Made by a program: the position numbers and the translations under genes
The notes under the pieces: generated by a model
The model's input: the letters and a program-made list of their open reading frames with translations, nothing else
What the model was told of the DNA's origin: nothing
Database searches by the model: none
Assembly (NCBI RefSeq): GCF_013177295.1
Contig: NZ_CP053642.1
Coordinates: 1,612,001 to 1,676,000 of the forward strand
Origin: Actinomyces marmotae
Lineage (GTDB): Bacteria; Actinomycetota; Actinomycetes; Actinomycetales; Actinomycetaceae
Length of the DNA: 64,000 bases
Reading direction: 5' to 3'
In this document: in pieces, positions 44,263-53,405 of the stretch
How the letters are laid out: each line of letters begins with the position of its first letter
How positions within the stretch are numbered: position 1 is the first letter of the stretch

Positions 44263-44296
44263 GATGGCCCCCGCACCAGGCGGTGCGGAGGCCATC
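44263..44296 (-). terminator. Terminator hairpin downstream of tmRNA
   Basis: Two 7-bp stems, GATGGCC/GGCCATC and CCGCACC/GGTGCGG, stacked with one C·A mismatch and a 4-nt loop. It begins 8 bp beyond the mature 3' end of ssrA. Confidence 0.65.
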
Positions 44297-44304
44297 AGGA
44301 TGGG

Positions 44305-44672
44305 TGGAGATGCGGGGAATCGAACCCCGGTCCGACGGGCATGCAACAGGACTTCTCCGGGCGCAGCTCGCTAGTGATTTTCTCGGCCCCGGCGTCTCAC
44401 GCGAGCAAGGACGCCGACGGGCTCAGTCGATGAGGAGTCCCGAGGAACCTACCGACACGGTTCCTCAGCAGTGGCTCCCTAGATGACGCCAGGAACCGGG
44501 GCGGAAGCAATCCCCGGGCTGACGGACTTCGAGGCTCGCTCAGGCGGCGAGGGCGAAGTCGGTGCGAGTGTTATCGGCACCTATAGGTTCGCGCAGAGCG
44601 TTGACGAGATGACTGCGCATCCTCGACCCGCTTCTCCTGAACCCATGACCGTCGTCGAAACCGATCATCCCC
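44305..44672 (-). ncRNA. ssrA: tmRNA (SsrA)
   Basis: Rescues stalled ribosomes with SmpB. The 5' end GGGGATGATCGGTTTCGACG and the 3' tRNA-like half (GGTTCGATTCCCC T arm, then CATCTCC) pair as an acceptor stem with one G-U. The tag reading frame (44540-44578) begins GCC and encodes ADNTRTDFALAA before TGA, with the usual ALAA degron. The discriminator A is followed by CCC in the DNA, so an exact CCA is not encoded. It follows smpB on the same strand. Confidence 0.93.
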
Positions 44673-44791
44673 TATGGAGTTGCACCGCCGACGAGCCCAC
44701 TGGGCACGCCCACGGCGGCCCCCCACCATAGCAGGCCATCCATGACGCGGTCCAGATCGGCCACGGGCTGGACCGCCCGGAGTCCCAGTGC

Positions 44792-45334
44792 TCAGCCCCG
44801 GCGCCGGTTGGCCGCCGCCATGGCGCGCTGCGCCTCGCGGTTGTCCTGCGCCTCGCGCAGCGCCTGCCGCTTGTCCCAGTCCTGCTTGCCCCGCGCCAGG
44901 GCGATCTCGAGCTTCGCCCGGCCACCGAGGAAGTACAGTTCCAGCGGGACGATGGTGAAGCCCTTCGCGGCCACGCGCGCGGCGAGCTTGGCGAGCTCGG
45001 CGCGGTGCAGGAGGAGTTTGCGCTTGCGGCGTGGGGCGTGGTTGTTCCACGTGCCCTGGAGGTATTCGGGGATGTGAGCGCCCTGCAGCCAGGCCTCGCC
45101 GTTGCGGTCGATCTCGATCCAGGCCTCGGTCAGTGAGGCCCGCCCCATGCGCAGGGCCTTGACCTCCGTGCCGGTCAGCGCCAGTCCCGCCTCGTAGCGG
45201 TCCTCGATGAAGTAGTCGTGACGGGCCTTCTTGTTGCGGGCGATCGTCTTGTGGGCGTCCGAGGCGGCCTTGGCGCGCTCGCCCGGTGTCGGCTTCTTGG
45301 GCTTGCCCTGCCCCGCCCTGCCCGATGAGGCCAT
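44792..45334 (-). CDS. smpB: SsrA-binding protein
   Basis: A 180-residue oligonucleotide-binding-fold protein that brings tmRNA to stalled ribosomes. Seen: [43 protein letters not shown], and the C-terminal basic tail [19 protein letters not shown] ~25-residue lysine/glycine-rich extension precedes the core. ATG 45334 has a GGAGG site upstream. It stands between the M23 hydrolase and ssrA in the ftsE–ftsX–smpB–ssrA order common in actinobacteria. Confidence 0.95.
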   Translation of the reverse strand: MASSGRAGQGKPKKPTPGERAKAASDAHKTIARNKKARHDYFIEDRYEAGLALTGTEVKALRMGRASLTEAWIEIDRNGEAWLQGAHIPEYLQGTWNNHAPRRKRKLLLHRAELAKLAARVAAKGFTIVPLELYFLGGRAKLEIALARGKQDWDKRQALREAQDNREAQRAMAAANRRRG

Positions 45335-45469
45335 GGTCGTCTCCCTCCGGTTCACGATGCGATCCCCGCGCCGCCGGGCCCTGGCGGGCTCCGGTGGCGC
45401 GCGCGGCGCGCGGACTGGACAGTCTACTCGCCGCACGGGGCCCCTCGCGCTGGGGGCTCCGCCCCGGGC

Positions 45470-46750
45470 TCAGAAGCCGGGCAGTGTCATGGGATCGATG
45501 TACACGCCGTCCCGCGCGACCTGGAAGTGGACGTGCGGGCCCGTCGCGTAACCCGTGGAACCGGTGTAGCCGACGACGTCGCCACGGCTGACGTACTGGC
45601 CGTCCGCGATCGCCCGCCCAGACAGGTGGCACAGGGTGATGACATAGGAGTGCCCGTCGATGTAGCCGGCGTTGATGTCGACGCCGATCCCGCAGGACGG
45701 GGAGTCCCAGTAGGTGGCCGTTCCCGACACGGAGGCGTACTGCGGAGTGCCCGCGGCGGCGGCGAAGTCCGTTCCCTGGTGCCCCACGCCGACCCCGGTG
45801 ACGGGGTGGATGCGGTACCCGAAGGGCGAGGTGACGACGAGCGGCCCGGAGATCGGGTGGCCGATGTATCCCGCTCCCAGGGAGTCCGCGGCGATGGAGT
45901 CCGAGGAGACTCCCGTCTGACCGGCGGCGTAGGCGGCCCGGTTCTTGGCGTCGATCTGCGCGATCTTGGCCGCGGCGGCATCGGCGTCCTTGGCGGCCTG
46001 GGCCTGCTGGGCCTCGAGGTCGGTCTTGCGGGCCTCCAGGTCGGAAGCGGCCTTGGCCTTCAGGGCCGCCAGGGTGGAGACGTTGTCCCGCTTGGTCTTG
46101 GCGTCATCGCGCGCGGCCTGGGCGGCGGTGGCGGCGGCGTCGGCATCCGCCTTGAGGGTGGCGACACGGCTGGTGGCGGCATCCTGGCGCGCCTTGCGGT
46201 TGGCGTCCTGGGCCCGCTTGGCCTCGGCGGCCGACAGCACCGACTCCTGGATGCCGGAGGCGATCTGCAACGTCTCGGCGCGCGAACTGAGCTCCTCGGC
46301 GGAGCCCGACTCCAGGACATAGGTCAGGGAGGTCACCGAGGTATCGCCCTGGTAGGCGGACACGACGAGTTGGGCCACGGAGCCGGAGGTCTCATCGGCG
46401 GCGGACTGCGAGGCGGAGGCCTCCGCGGTGATCCGCTCAAGGACGCTCTCGGCAATCGCGAGGCGATCGGCGGCGGTCTTCTTCTCGCGCTCCTTCTCCT
46501 TCAGGGTCGTCTCCGAGGTCTTCAGCTCGGTCTCAGCGTTCGTCAGGCTGGTCTGGGCGTTCTGCAAGTCGATGTAGGCCTGCCCCAGGTCGGCGGAGAC
46601 CCCCTCCAGGGAGGAGGCGAGCTCGGCCTGCTTGCGCTGCGCCTCGTTTTGCTCATCGACGGCGTCGGACCGGTCATCGGCCAGGGCGGAGGATATGGGA
46701 GTCAGGCACAGGGCGGCTGCGAGGAGGATGGGGAGGCTCCGGCGGGACAC
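45470..46750 (-). CDS. Secreted M23 peptidoglycan hydrolase with coiled coil (FtsEX partner candidate)
   Basis: A 426-residue exported protein. The N-terminus is a signal peptide (SRRSLPILLAAALCLTPISSALA, cleavage after ALA). Residues ~30-275 are long Ala/Glu/Lys-rich coiled coils, and the last ~130 residues are a LytM/M23 domain with zinc ligands in GHQGTDF (His near 323) and HVHF (near 405). This is the layout of FtsX-activated hydrolases or their activators (PcsB, RipC, EnvC-like). It begins with GTG three bases after the ftsX stop, so it is translated together with ftsEX; FtsX probably controls it through the coiled coil. Confidence 0.9.
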   Translation of the reverse strand: MSRRSLPILLAAALCLTPISSALADDRSDAVDEQNEAQRKQAELASSLEGVSADLGQAYIDLQNAQTSLTNAETELKTSETTLKEKEREKKTAADRLAIAESVLERITAEASASQSAADETSGSVAQLVVSAYQGDTSVTSLTYVLESGSAEELSSRAETLQIASGIQESVLSAAEAKRAQDANRKARQDAATSRVATLKADADAAATAAQAARDDAKTKRDNVSTLAALKAKAASDLEARKTDLEAQQAQAAKDADAAAAKIAQIDAKNRAAYAAGQTGVSSDSIAADSLGAGYIGHPISGPLVVTSPFGYRIHPVTGVGVGHQGTDFAAAAGTPQYASVSGTATYWDSPSCGIGVDINAGYIDGHSYVITLCHLSGRAIADGQYVSRGDVVGYTGSTGYATGPHVHFQVARDGVYIDPMTLPGF

Positions 46751-46753
46751 GGC

Positions 46754-47671
46754 TCACACCCTCGTGTACTTCGACAGGGAGACGGCGGAGGAGATCGCGG
46801 CCAGCGCGACCGCGGCCAGGATGAGCCAGGGGGCGATGTAGAGAACATCGCTGGTGCGGATGAAGGCGCTGGTGAAGGTCACGGAGCGGCTCAGCCAGTG
46901 CTCGACGATGTAGTGCACGCCCAGCCACAGGGCGCCGATGGACATCAGCGCCCCGATGAGCGCCGCGATGACGCCCTCCAGGATGAAGGGCAACTGGATG
47001 AAGAGGTTGGAGGCGCCCACGAGCCGCATGATGCTCGTCTCCTTGGAGCGGCTCATCGCGGACAGGCGGATCGTCGTGGAGATGAGGAGGACCGCCGCCA
47101 GGGCCATGATCGCCGCCAGACCCCCGGTGATCCAGGTGGCGCGGTTCATCACCAGGAACAGGGGCTCCAGGGTGGAGCGCTGGTCGACGACGCGCTCGAC
47201 GCCATCGCGCCCGGTGAACTGCTCGGAAACCACCTGGTACTTCTCGGGGTCGTTGAGCTTGACGCGGAAGGAGATCGGCATCATCTCCTCCGTGGCGGTG
47301 CGCCCGATGGGGGAGTTCCCGTAGGCCTTCTTGAACTTGGCGTAGGCCTCAGCCTTCGTCTCGATCGTGTAGTCCTTAACGTAGGAGGACAGCGCCTGGG
47401 AGCCCAAGAGCTGCTCGACGGCGTCGATCTGCGCCTGCGTGGCCTCACCGCCGACGCACTCGGGGCGGGCTGAAGAGGGCGGGCACATGTAGACGCTGAC
47501 CTGGACCTTGTCGTACCACTCCCCCTTCATGGTCGAGATCTGGGACTGCAAAAGAGCGGCAGAGCCGACGAACAGCAGGGAGACGAACGAGACGAGGATG
47601 ACCGAGATCGTCATGGCGACGTTGCGGGACAGCCCCTTGAAGGTCTCAGCGGTGATCAGGCGGAATCTCAT
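46754..47671 (-). CDS. ftsX: Cell-division protein FtsX
   Basis: A 305-residue membrane protein with a first helix (VAMTISVILVSFVSLLFVG), an extracellular domain of ~130 residues containing cysteines in MCPPSSARPEC, and three C-terminal helices. It transmits the ATPase cycle of FtsE to peptidoglycan hydrolases outside. Unlike an ordinary transporter there is no substrate pathway. It lies 12 bp after ftsE and 3 bp before the hydrolase gene. Confidence 0.94.
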   Translation of the reverse strand: MRFRLITAETFKGLSRNVAMTISVILVSFVSLLFVGSAALLQSQISTMKGEWYDKVQVSVYMCPPSSARPECVGGEATQAQIDAVEQLLGSQALSSYVKDYTIETKAEAYAKFKKAYGNSPIGRTATEEMMPISFRVKLNDPEKYQVVSEQFTGRDGVERVVDQRSTLEPLFLVMNRATWITGGLAAIMALAAVLLISTTIRLSAMSRSKETSIMRLVGASNLFIQLPFILEGVIAALIGALMSIGALWLGVHYIVEHWLSRSVTFTSAFIRTSDVLYIAPWLILAAVALAAISSAVSLSKYTRV

Positions 47672-47683
47672 CAGTGGTCCTCC

Positions 47684-48373
47684 TCAGCGGTCCGAGCCGT
47701 AGACGCCGCGGTCCTGGTCGCGCACGACCTTGCCGCTCTTGAGCTCGATCACCCGCTTGCGCATCTGATCGACGATCTCATCATCGTGGGTGGCCATGAC
47801 CACCGTGGTCCCCTGCCGGTTGATCCGGTCCAGGAGGCGCATGATGCCCACGGAGGTCGAGGGGTCGAGGTTGCCGGTGGGCTCATCGGCCAGGAGGAGC
47901 TTGGGACGATTGACCATGGCCCGGGCGATGGCGACGCGCTGCTGCTCGCCGCCGGAGAGTTCGTGGGGCAGGCGCCTCTCCTTGCCGGACAGGCCGACGA
48001 GCTTGAGCGCCTCGGGCACGGCGGTGCGGATGTAGTGGCTCGGCTTGCCGATGACCTGGGCCGCCAGGGCGATGTTCTCGGCGACCGGCTTGGTCTCCAG
48101 CAGCCGGAAGTCCTGGAAGACGAAGCCCATCTCGCGGCGCAGCTGGGGGACCTTCCAGGTGGAGATCTGGGAGAGGTCCCGTCCCAGCGCGTGCACCGCC
48201 CCGGAGGTGGGGCGCTCCTCGCGCAGGGTCAGGCGCAGGAAGGTCGACTTCCCGGAGCCGGAGGCGCCCACGAGGAACACGAACTCGCCGCGCTCGATCT
48301 CGATGTCGACATCGTCGAGCGCGGGACGGGCCCCTCGTTTGTAGACCTTGGAGACGTGGTCAAATCGGATCAT
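47684..48373 (-). CDS. ftsE: Cell-division ATP-binding protein FtsE
   Basis: A 229-residue ABC ATPase: [14 protein letters not shown] start, Walker [11 protein letters not shown]-loop VFQDFRLL, signature LSGGEQQRV, Walker [14 protein letters not shown], switch MATHD. It partners FtsX at the septum. ATG 48373 is used; an AGGAG site lies ~11 bp upstream. The usual neighbour prfB is not immediately upstream here; an unknown divergent gene is. Confidence 0.95.
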   Translation of the reverse strand: MIRFDHVSKVYKRGARPALDDVDIEIERGEFVFLVGASGSGKSTFLRLTLREERPTSGAVHALGRDLSQISTWKVPQLRREMGFVFQDFRLLETKPVAENIALAAQVIGKPSHYIRTAVPEALKLVGLSGKERRLPHELSGGEQQRVAIARAMVNRPKLLLADEPTGNLDPSTSVGIMRLLDRINRQGTTVVMATHDDEIVDQMRKRVIELKSGKVVRDQDRGVYGSDR

Positions 48374-48574
48374 CGGTGGATCGCTCCTGGCAGGCACAGG
48401 CGCCAACGCGCGCCGGTCAGAGCCACGGTACGCACGGTGAGGGCGAATCCAGCCCGTGACACGCCCGGGCGCGAGCAAGGCGACAACCCTGTGACGCGCG
48501 CCCGCCCCGCCCAGCGCTGCCCCATCATCCTCGCGGCCGGACGGCCACCGGCCCTCTCCCGATACCCTGGTCCC

Positions 48575-49114
48575 ATGAACGAGCAGGAGGCGCTTCGCGC
48601 CGCGAGCGATTCCTTCGCCTCGGTGGTGGACCACGGCTCATGGGCGCGCTTCACGCCGTCCCTGGCCCCCTTCCTGGCGACGCTGAGCGGGGGCGCGGCC
48701 CAGGACGGGCTCTCCCCCAGTGGTCTCGACGCCCGGGCGGGGCTGATGATCCTGCTCACCGCTCCCGCGCCGGCCGCCGCTCAGGACGCTCTCGGCCGGC
48801 GCCGGGGGCTGCGCGCGCTCCTGTCCTCTCGGGGCCGGCCCGAGGTGTCCCCGGAGCCGCCTGGGATGATCGTCCTCGGGCGCGGAGGCGGCGTCGAGGT
48901 GGACCTGCCGATCATCGATGAGGTGGGAAGGTTCCTCCTCGACGACGCGATGCGCCAGGGGCTGGGCGCTCTGGGATGGGAGTCCGACGGGGAGGTCATG
49001 CGCCAGGCCTTCGACGACGCCGCCCGGGCCGCCGAGGTGATGACGCGCGCCCTCATCGAGGTGCTTCGGGTGGCGCACCCGGCGGACCTCGACCATCTCG
49101 TCGCCCGGGCCTGA
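48575..49114 (+). CDS. Hypothetical protein, 179 residues
   Basis: I do not recognise a family with confidence. The protein is acidic to neutral, lacks signal peptide and membrane helices, and shows a mixed alpha/beta pattern: a helical start ([17 protein letters not shown]), an Ala/Gly/Arg-rich middle, a beta-like [16 protein letters not shown] and a C-terminal helix ending [13 protein letters not shown]. The pattern loosely recalls small TY-Chap-like chaperone-fold proteins, which is a guess. A TACCCT -10 box (48563-48568) ends exactly 6 nt before the ATG, fixing the start and implying a leaderless message. Divergent from ftsE. Confidence 0.75.
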   Translation: MNEQEALRAASDSFASVVDHGSWARFTPSLAPFLATLSGGAAQDGLSPSGLDARAGLMILLTAPAPAAAQDALGRRRGLRALLSSRGRPEVSPEPPGMIVLGRGGGVEVDLPIIDEVGRFLLDDAMRQGLGALGWESDGEVMRQAFDDAARAAEVMTRALIEVLRVAHPADLDHLVARA

Positions 49115-49162
49115 GCCGCCCCGGCGCGGGCGCTGACCGCTAGCGCCCGACCATGAGCGCCC

Positions 49163-49789
49163 CTACCCCTCTTCTTGGACCGCCTCGTCATCGACGACGA
49201 CATAGGCCGGCCCCGCCGACCGTCCGGGACGCTCGGCCGGCACCTCCCAGTGGTCCGCCGGTAACGGCGCGGGCGCCGCAGGCCCCGGGGCGGCGGCCTG
49301 CGCTCCCGCCGCCGGCTCGGCCGCGTCCGCCGATCCCGCGCTGGCGGCGCCCGGCGTCGTCGCGCTCGACGGGCTCGTGGGGGTCGTGGCGCCGTCGGAG
49401 AGCTCATTGCCGTTCTCATCACGGCGGACGCGGGCGAAGCGGGTGAAGCCGCGGTTGAGGTCATGGCCGACAGCGGTGAGGCTGAGCACGTTGGTGATGA
49501 TGATGCCCTTGCCTGAGTCCCACGCCTCCTGGGTCATGCGTCCGGCGAGGAGGACGGGGTCCCCCTTGCGCAGGGCCTCAGCGGCGTTGATCGCCAGGCT
49601 CCCCCAGCACTTCGCGGTGAACCACATGGTGGGGTCATCAACCCATTGGCCTGAGCGCGTGCGGTGGCGGGTGGTGGTGGCGACTCGGAAGCGGCAGTAG
49701 GCCAGGCGCCGCTCATCGCTCCCGGAGAACGTGAGGACGGGGTTCGTGCCCAGGGTGCCCTGGATGGTGAGGTCGAGTTGGTGCGTCAT
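49163..49789 (-). CDS. ssb: Single-stranded DNA-binding protein
   Basis: A 208-residue SSB: the OB fold spans ~1-115 (LDLTIQGTLGTNPVLTF, RLAYCRFRVATTTRHRTRSG, WFTAKCWGSLAINAAEALRKGDPVLLAGRMTQEAWDS), followed by an Ala/Pro-rich disordered tail. The terminal DDEAVQEEG is acidic but lacks the DDDIPF-type tip that recruits partners, so this is probably a second, auxiliary SSB; a main ssb next to rpsF/rpsR would lie elsewhere. ATG 49789 has an AGGAG site upstream. Confidence 0.85.
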   Translation of the reverse strand: MTHQLDLTIQGTLGTNPVLTFSGSDERRLAYCRFRVATTTRHRTRSGQWVDDPTMWFTAKCWGSLAINAAEALRKGDPVLLAGRMTQEAWDSGKGIIITNVLSLTAVGHDLNRGFTRFARVRRDENGNELSDGATTPTSPSSATTPGAASAGSADAAEPAAGAQAAAPGPAAPAPLPADHWEVPAERPGRSAGPAYVVVDDEAVQEEG

Positions 49790-49951
49790 GATGACTCCTG
49801 TGGGTGGGGATCCGGCCGGGCGCCGGTTCCCTCCCACAGTGCCCGAGGCGGCTGCACCATGGGCCGATGGGCCCCAGGCGGGCCCGCTCGGGCGGCGCCG
49901 CGACGCCTGTGGTTCCCCACGCCGGGCGCCTGGGAGCTCAGACGCGCGCGC

Positions 49952-51445
49952 TCAGACGCGCAGGGCCTCGCGCAGTTCCCGGTGCCGGGCAAGCACGCCC
50001 TGCGCGGGCGTGGTCAGCCCCCGGGCGGCGACGACGGCGAGCCTCTCGCGCACCCGGTCCGCGTAGTCGTTGGCCTCCTGGTCGGCGCGCGCGATGCGGC
50101 GGGCCCCCGACCAGAGGAACAGCAGCGCGCCCATGACGAGCAGGGAGATGGGGATGAGGAAGTTGCCGCCCTGAGCGATCATGAGGCCGCCCCAGGCGAG
50201 CCCCAGCAGCGTGGCGATGAGGCCGCCCCACCAGCCGAGCTCGATGATCGGCGAGCGGCGCCCGGGCAGGCGGATTGAGCCGACCGCCTCAGCGGTCTGG
50301 GCGGCCAGGGCCTCCGGGCTCATGACCTCGGCGTCGACGCTGCGCAGCCAGGCGGCGGGCAGGCCCTCGGTGGTGCGGCGCATCCACGTGGTGCGGATGG
50401 CGGTCACGGCTGGGCGGGAGGGGGCCTCCGGGCGGGCCAGCGCCCGCGGCAGCGGCCGCGCCAGTCCCTCGCGGATGGAGGCCTCCACGGCGCGCGCGCC
50501 CGAGGCGTGGATGAGGGCGTCCACCGCGGCGGCCTCGTGCTCGGGCGAGGTGCCCACGGGGTGGGCCGCGGCGCACGGGCGCAGGCGCAGGCAGATGGCG
50601 TCGAGCTCGGCGGAGGCGGTGCGCGCGGCGTTGGACTCGCGGGAGACCCTGTCGATGAGGATGTCGCGGACCTGGGTGAGGTTGTCGCCGCGGACCGCCG
50701 AGACGGGGATGACCCGGACCTCGTGGAGCCCATCGGAGTCCAGGAGGGAGCGGATGTCCCTCAGGAGGCGCTCCTGCCCGCCGGGGGGCAGGGTGTCGAC
50801 CTGGTTGACGAGCAGCAGCATGTCCTCCTGGCGGGCACCCAGGCCCCGCAGGTAGCCCTCGTGGAGGGCGGCGTCGGCGTACTTCTGGGGATCGACCACC
50901 CACACGAGCACGTCGGCCAGGGGCACGAGCCGGTCCACTTGGAGGGCGTGCTCGGTGGTCACCGAGTCGTAGTCGGGGACGTCGAGCAGGACGAGACCGG
51001 CGAGCTCGTCCTCGTCGTCGGCGTCGAGGAGGGACTCGCGGCGGATGCGGCGCTCGTCGTTGACACCCAGGAAGTCCAGCAGGGCGATGGCGTCATCGCC
51101 CCAGGTGCAGGCCGCCGACTCCGAGGTGGTGGGGCGGCGGGCGCCCACATCGGCGAACTGCAGCCCGGACAGCGCGTTGAAGAGGGAGGACTTCCCCGAT
51201 CCGGTGCCTCCCAGGAGAGCGACGACGGTGTGGTCCACGCCCAGGACGAGCCGCTCGCCGACTTCCTCGAGGCTGGTTCGCGCGGGCAGGGCGAGGGAGG
51301 CGGAGACCTCCATCGGGCAGGAGTCGATTGCCGCGCGCAGACGGTGGAGCCGCGCGTCGAGATGGGCGGCGTCGAGCACCATCGGGGAGTCCTCCTGGGC
51401 GGTGGAGGCGGTGCGGGGCTGATCAGGCTGAGGAGAAGTGGTCAT
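49952..51445 (-). CDS. Dynamin-like membrane GTPase, first of a pair by map order
   Basis: A 497-residue GTPase: G1 GGTGSGKSS (79-87), G3 DVPDYDS, G4 NQVD, then helical stalk-like sequence and two close membrane helices near the C-terminus (LGWWGGLIATLLGLAWGG and ISLLVMGALLFLW). Such pairs of GTPases in actinobacteria resemble Streptomyces DynA/DynB, which stabilise division septa, and more distantly YfjP/YeeP GTPases. It overlaps the other pair member by 4 bp (ATGA) and is translated after it. GTP specificity is inferred from NQVD. Confidence 0.8.
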   Translation of the reverse strand: MTTSPQPDQPRTASTAQEDSPMVLDAAHLDARLHRLRAAIDSCPMEVSASLALPARTSLEEVGERLVLGVDHTVVALLGGTGSGKSSLFNALSGLQFADVGARRPTTSESAACTWGDDAIALLDFLGVNDERRIRRESLLDADDEDELAGLVLLDVPDYDSVTTEHALQVDRLVPLADVLVWVVDPQKYADAALHEGYLRGLGARQEDMLLLVNQVDTLPPGGQERLLRDIRSLLDSDGLHEVRVIPVSAVRGDNLTQVRDILIDRVSRESNAARTASAELDAICLRLRPCAAAHPVGTSPEHEAAAVDALIHASGARAVEASIREGLARPLPRALARPEAPSRPAVTAIRTTWMRRTTEGLPAAWLRSVDAEVMSPEALAAQTAEAVGSIRLPGRRSPIIELGWWGGLIATLLGLAWGGLMIAQGGNFLIPISLLVMGALLFLWSGARRIARADQEANDYADRVRERLAVVAARGLTTPAQGVLARHRELREALRV

Positions 51446-53046
51446 GCGGTCGCTCCAGGGCGGGTGAAGGGCGTGAGCTCACCCGAGCGCAGGCGCAGCG
51501 CCGCGGCGAGCGCGGGGTCGGGGGCGAGTCCGAGGGCTGTCCCGGGGGGAGCCACGCGCGCCAGGGCGGCGTCGAACGTGGTGATCAGGGAGGCGCGCGC
51601 GGAGTTCACGGCGTCGGCCAGGCGGAGCCTGTCAGTGGCTCCTCGCGAGCCCTCGACGCCTGCGGCGGCCGCGATGATCAGATCGCCGAGCGCCGTCCCG
51701 CGCAGGCCGCGAGCAGAGGCCCCCGGGTCGGCGCGGACGGCGTCGGCCCATTCGGCGATGAGCGCCTCGGAGTCGGGGACAGCCGGCAGGAGGCGCCCAG
51801 CGGGCTCCTCCGCCCCGGCCTCGGCCCAGATCCGCTGGACGTCGTCGGCCAGGGAGATAAGGGCGGCCTCAAGGCGCGAGGCCAGGGCCGACTGGGAATC
51901 GGAGGCGAGCTTGGCCAGGGCCTCCGCCCGGGCCTTGGCGGCGCGCCCGATCAGGCCCCAGGGCAGGCGCGATCCCGTGGCCAGGGGGGCGAGCGGGGCG
52001 CCGGAGGACGCCAGGGTGACCCACCGGGTAGTGGGCGCGCCCTCACCGATCTCCCCGCGCTCCAGGTCCGAGCGGATCTCGGCGCCGGGATCGACGAGCA
52101 GCGCGGCGGTGGCCTCCTCCAGGCGCTTGGCGGCGTCGTCCTGGACATCGACGGCGTCGGCCAAGGCGGCCAGGTCGTTCTTGAGAGCGGACCACAGGCC
52201 GCGGCCGCCGCGGCGCACGAGGCCGGCGGCGCGATGCCGCCCGGCCAGGAGCCGCAGCCAGTCGCGGATCTCACCGACGGCGTCCTCGGAAAGGAGGCCC
52301 TCGTGCGGGCCGGCGTCGGGGATGACAAAGAAGGGGGCCTCGGCCAGTCCGATCTGGTCCAGGCGGGTCATCAGGTCCCTGCGCACCTCCGGTAGGACGT
52401 CGGCGCGCACGCGGTTGAGGACGATCGCGATGGGCATCTTCCGCTCAGCGGCGGCCTCCAGCGTGGTCCACGGCGTCTGGTCCCCGTAGCGGGCGGCGGT
52501 GGTCACGAACAGCCAGAGGTCGGCCGATTCCAAGAGGCGCGCGGCCAAGACCCTGTTGGACTCGTGGACCGAGTCCAGGTCAGAGGCGTCCACGAGGGCC
52601 AGGCCGGCGGGCACCGCCTCGGACTCCTGGATCTCGCACACGCTGGCGAGGGAGTGGTCGCTGAGTGACTCGCGGTCCTCGGGGTTGACTACGAGGACGG
52701 GGGTGCGCGTCGTCGGGCGCAGGACCCCGGCGACGGAGACCTCCGCCCCGAGCACGGAGTTGACGAGGGTGGACTTGCCGGCGCCGGTGGAGCCGCCGAC
52801 GACGACGATCGCCGGGACCTCCGCGTCGGCGATGCGGGGCAGGACGTGGTCACGGATCTGGCAGATGAGGCTGTGGCGCAGACGGCGAGCGGCCTCCGTC
52901 TCGGAAGCGCCCAGCGCCAGATCGAGCCGCTCAAGGTCGCCAACGGTGCTGTTGAGCACCTCGATGAGCTGGGCGCGGCTGAGCGCCGAGGAGGGCAGGG
53001 CTTCCCCATGGGGTGCTGGGGATGCCGACGGGGCGGTAGGGGGCAT
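51442..53046 (-). CDS. Dynamin-like GTPase, second of a pair, degenerate G motifs
   Basis: A 534-residue P-loop protein: G1 GGSTGAGKST (84-93), a G3-position DASDLDS instead of DxPG, and LNRVRAD where N/TKxD is expected, so guanine specificity is weakened. Residues ~290-520 are helical and Ala-rich; no clear membrane helices. With its partner it may form a heteromeric membrane-remodelling pair in which one subunit is nearly inactive. ATG 53046 is chosen because a TATTGT -10 box (53053-53058) ends 6 nt before it. Confidence 0.75.
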   Translation of the reverse strand: MPPTAPSASPAPHGEALPSSALSRAQLIEVLNSTVGDLERLDLALGASETEAARRLRHSLICQIRDHVLPRIADAEVPAIVVVGGSTGAGKSTLVNSVLGAEVSVAGVLRPTTRTPVLVVNPEDRESLSDHSLASVCEIQESEAVPAGLALVDASDLDSVHESNRVLAARLLESADLWLFVTTAARYGDQTPWTTLEAAAERKMPIAIVLNRVRADVLPEVRRDLMTRLDQIGLAEAPFFVIPDAGPHEGLLSEDAVGEIRDWLRLLAGRHRAAGLVRRGGRGLWSALKNDLAALADAVDVQDDAAKRLEEATAALLVDPGAEIRSDLERGEIGEGAPTTRWVTLASSGAPLAPLATGSRLPWGLIGRAAKARAEALAKLASDSQSALASRLEAALISLADDVQRIWAEAGAEEPAGRLLPAVPDSEALIAEWADAVRADPGASARGLRGTALGDLIIAAAAGVEGSRGATDRLRLADAVNSARASLITTFDAALARVAPPGTALGLAPDPALAAALRLRSGELTPFTRPGATA

Positions 53047-53148
53047 GATCCAACAATATGGGAACAGGGCTGATCGCGCTTGACCAACCCGGCGCGGCGA
53101 TGCCCCCATCCGGGCCCAGGACCCCGGAAAACGGCGTTACTCCAACGG

Positions 53149-53221
53149 TGCCCCCACCCGGACTCGAACCGGGAACCTGCGGATTAGAAGGCCGATGCTC
53201 TATCCATTGAGCTATGGAGGC
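53149..53221 (-). tRNA. tRNA-Arg(TCT)
   Basis: A 73-nt cloverleaf: acceptor GCCTCCA/TGGGGGC, D arm GCTC/GAGC, anticodon loop CTTCTAA giving TCT (codon AGA), T arm CCCGG-TTCGAGT-CCGGG, discriminator A. The DNA then reads CCG, so CCA is not encoded. The anticodon stem has a C·T closing mismatch. Confidence 0.92.
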
Positions 53222-53405
53222 TCGCGCCGGGTCGCCCGACGCTGAATCCAGCCTACGCCACGCCGTGTCCCGATCCCGACCACCCGGTATCGTGGCGTGG
53301 GGAGTCGGCGCCAGGCTGAGGCGGCTCACCGCGGCGGTCCCGCAGCGCTCCGGCCTCCCGCCCCAGTCCTCGCGTGAACCAGTCTGCCCGTCCGGAAGGA
53401 TCGCC

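Noticed and set aside
53214..53405. Upstream extension of the FHA–ABC protein
   Set aside because: It begins inside tRNA-Arg, and GTG 53406 has a good ribosome-binding site directly before FHA1.
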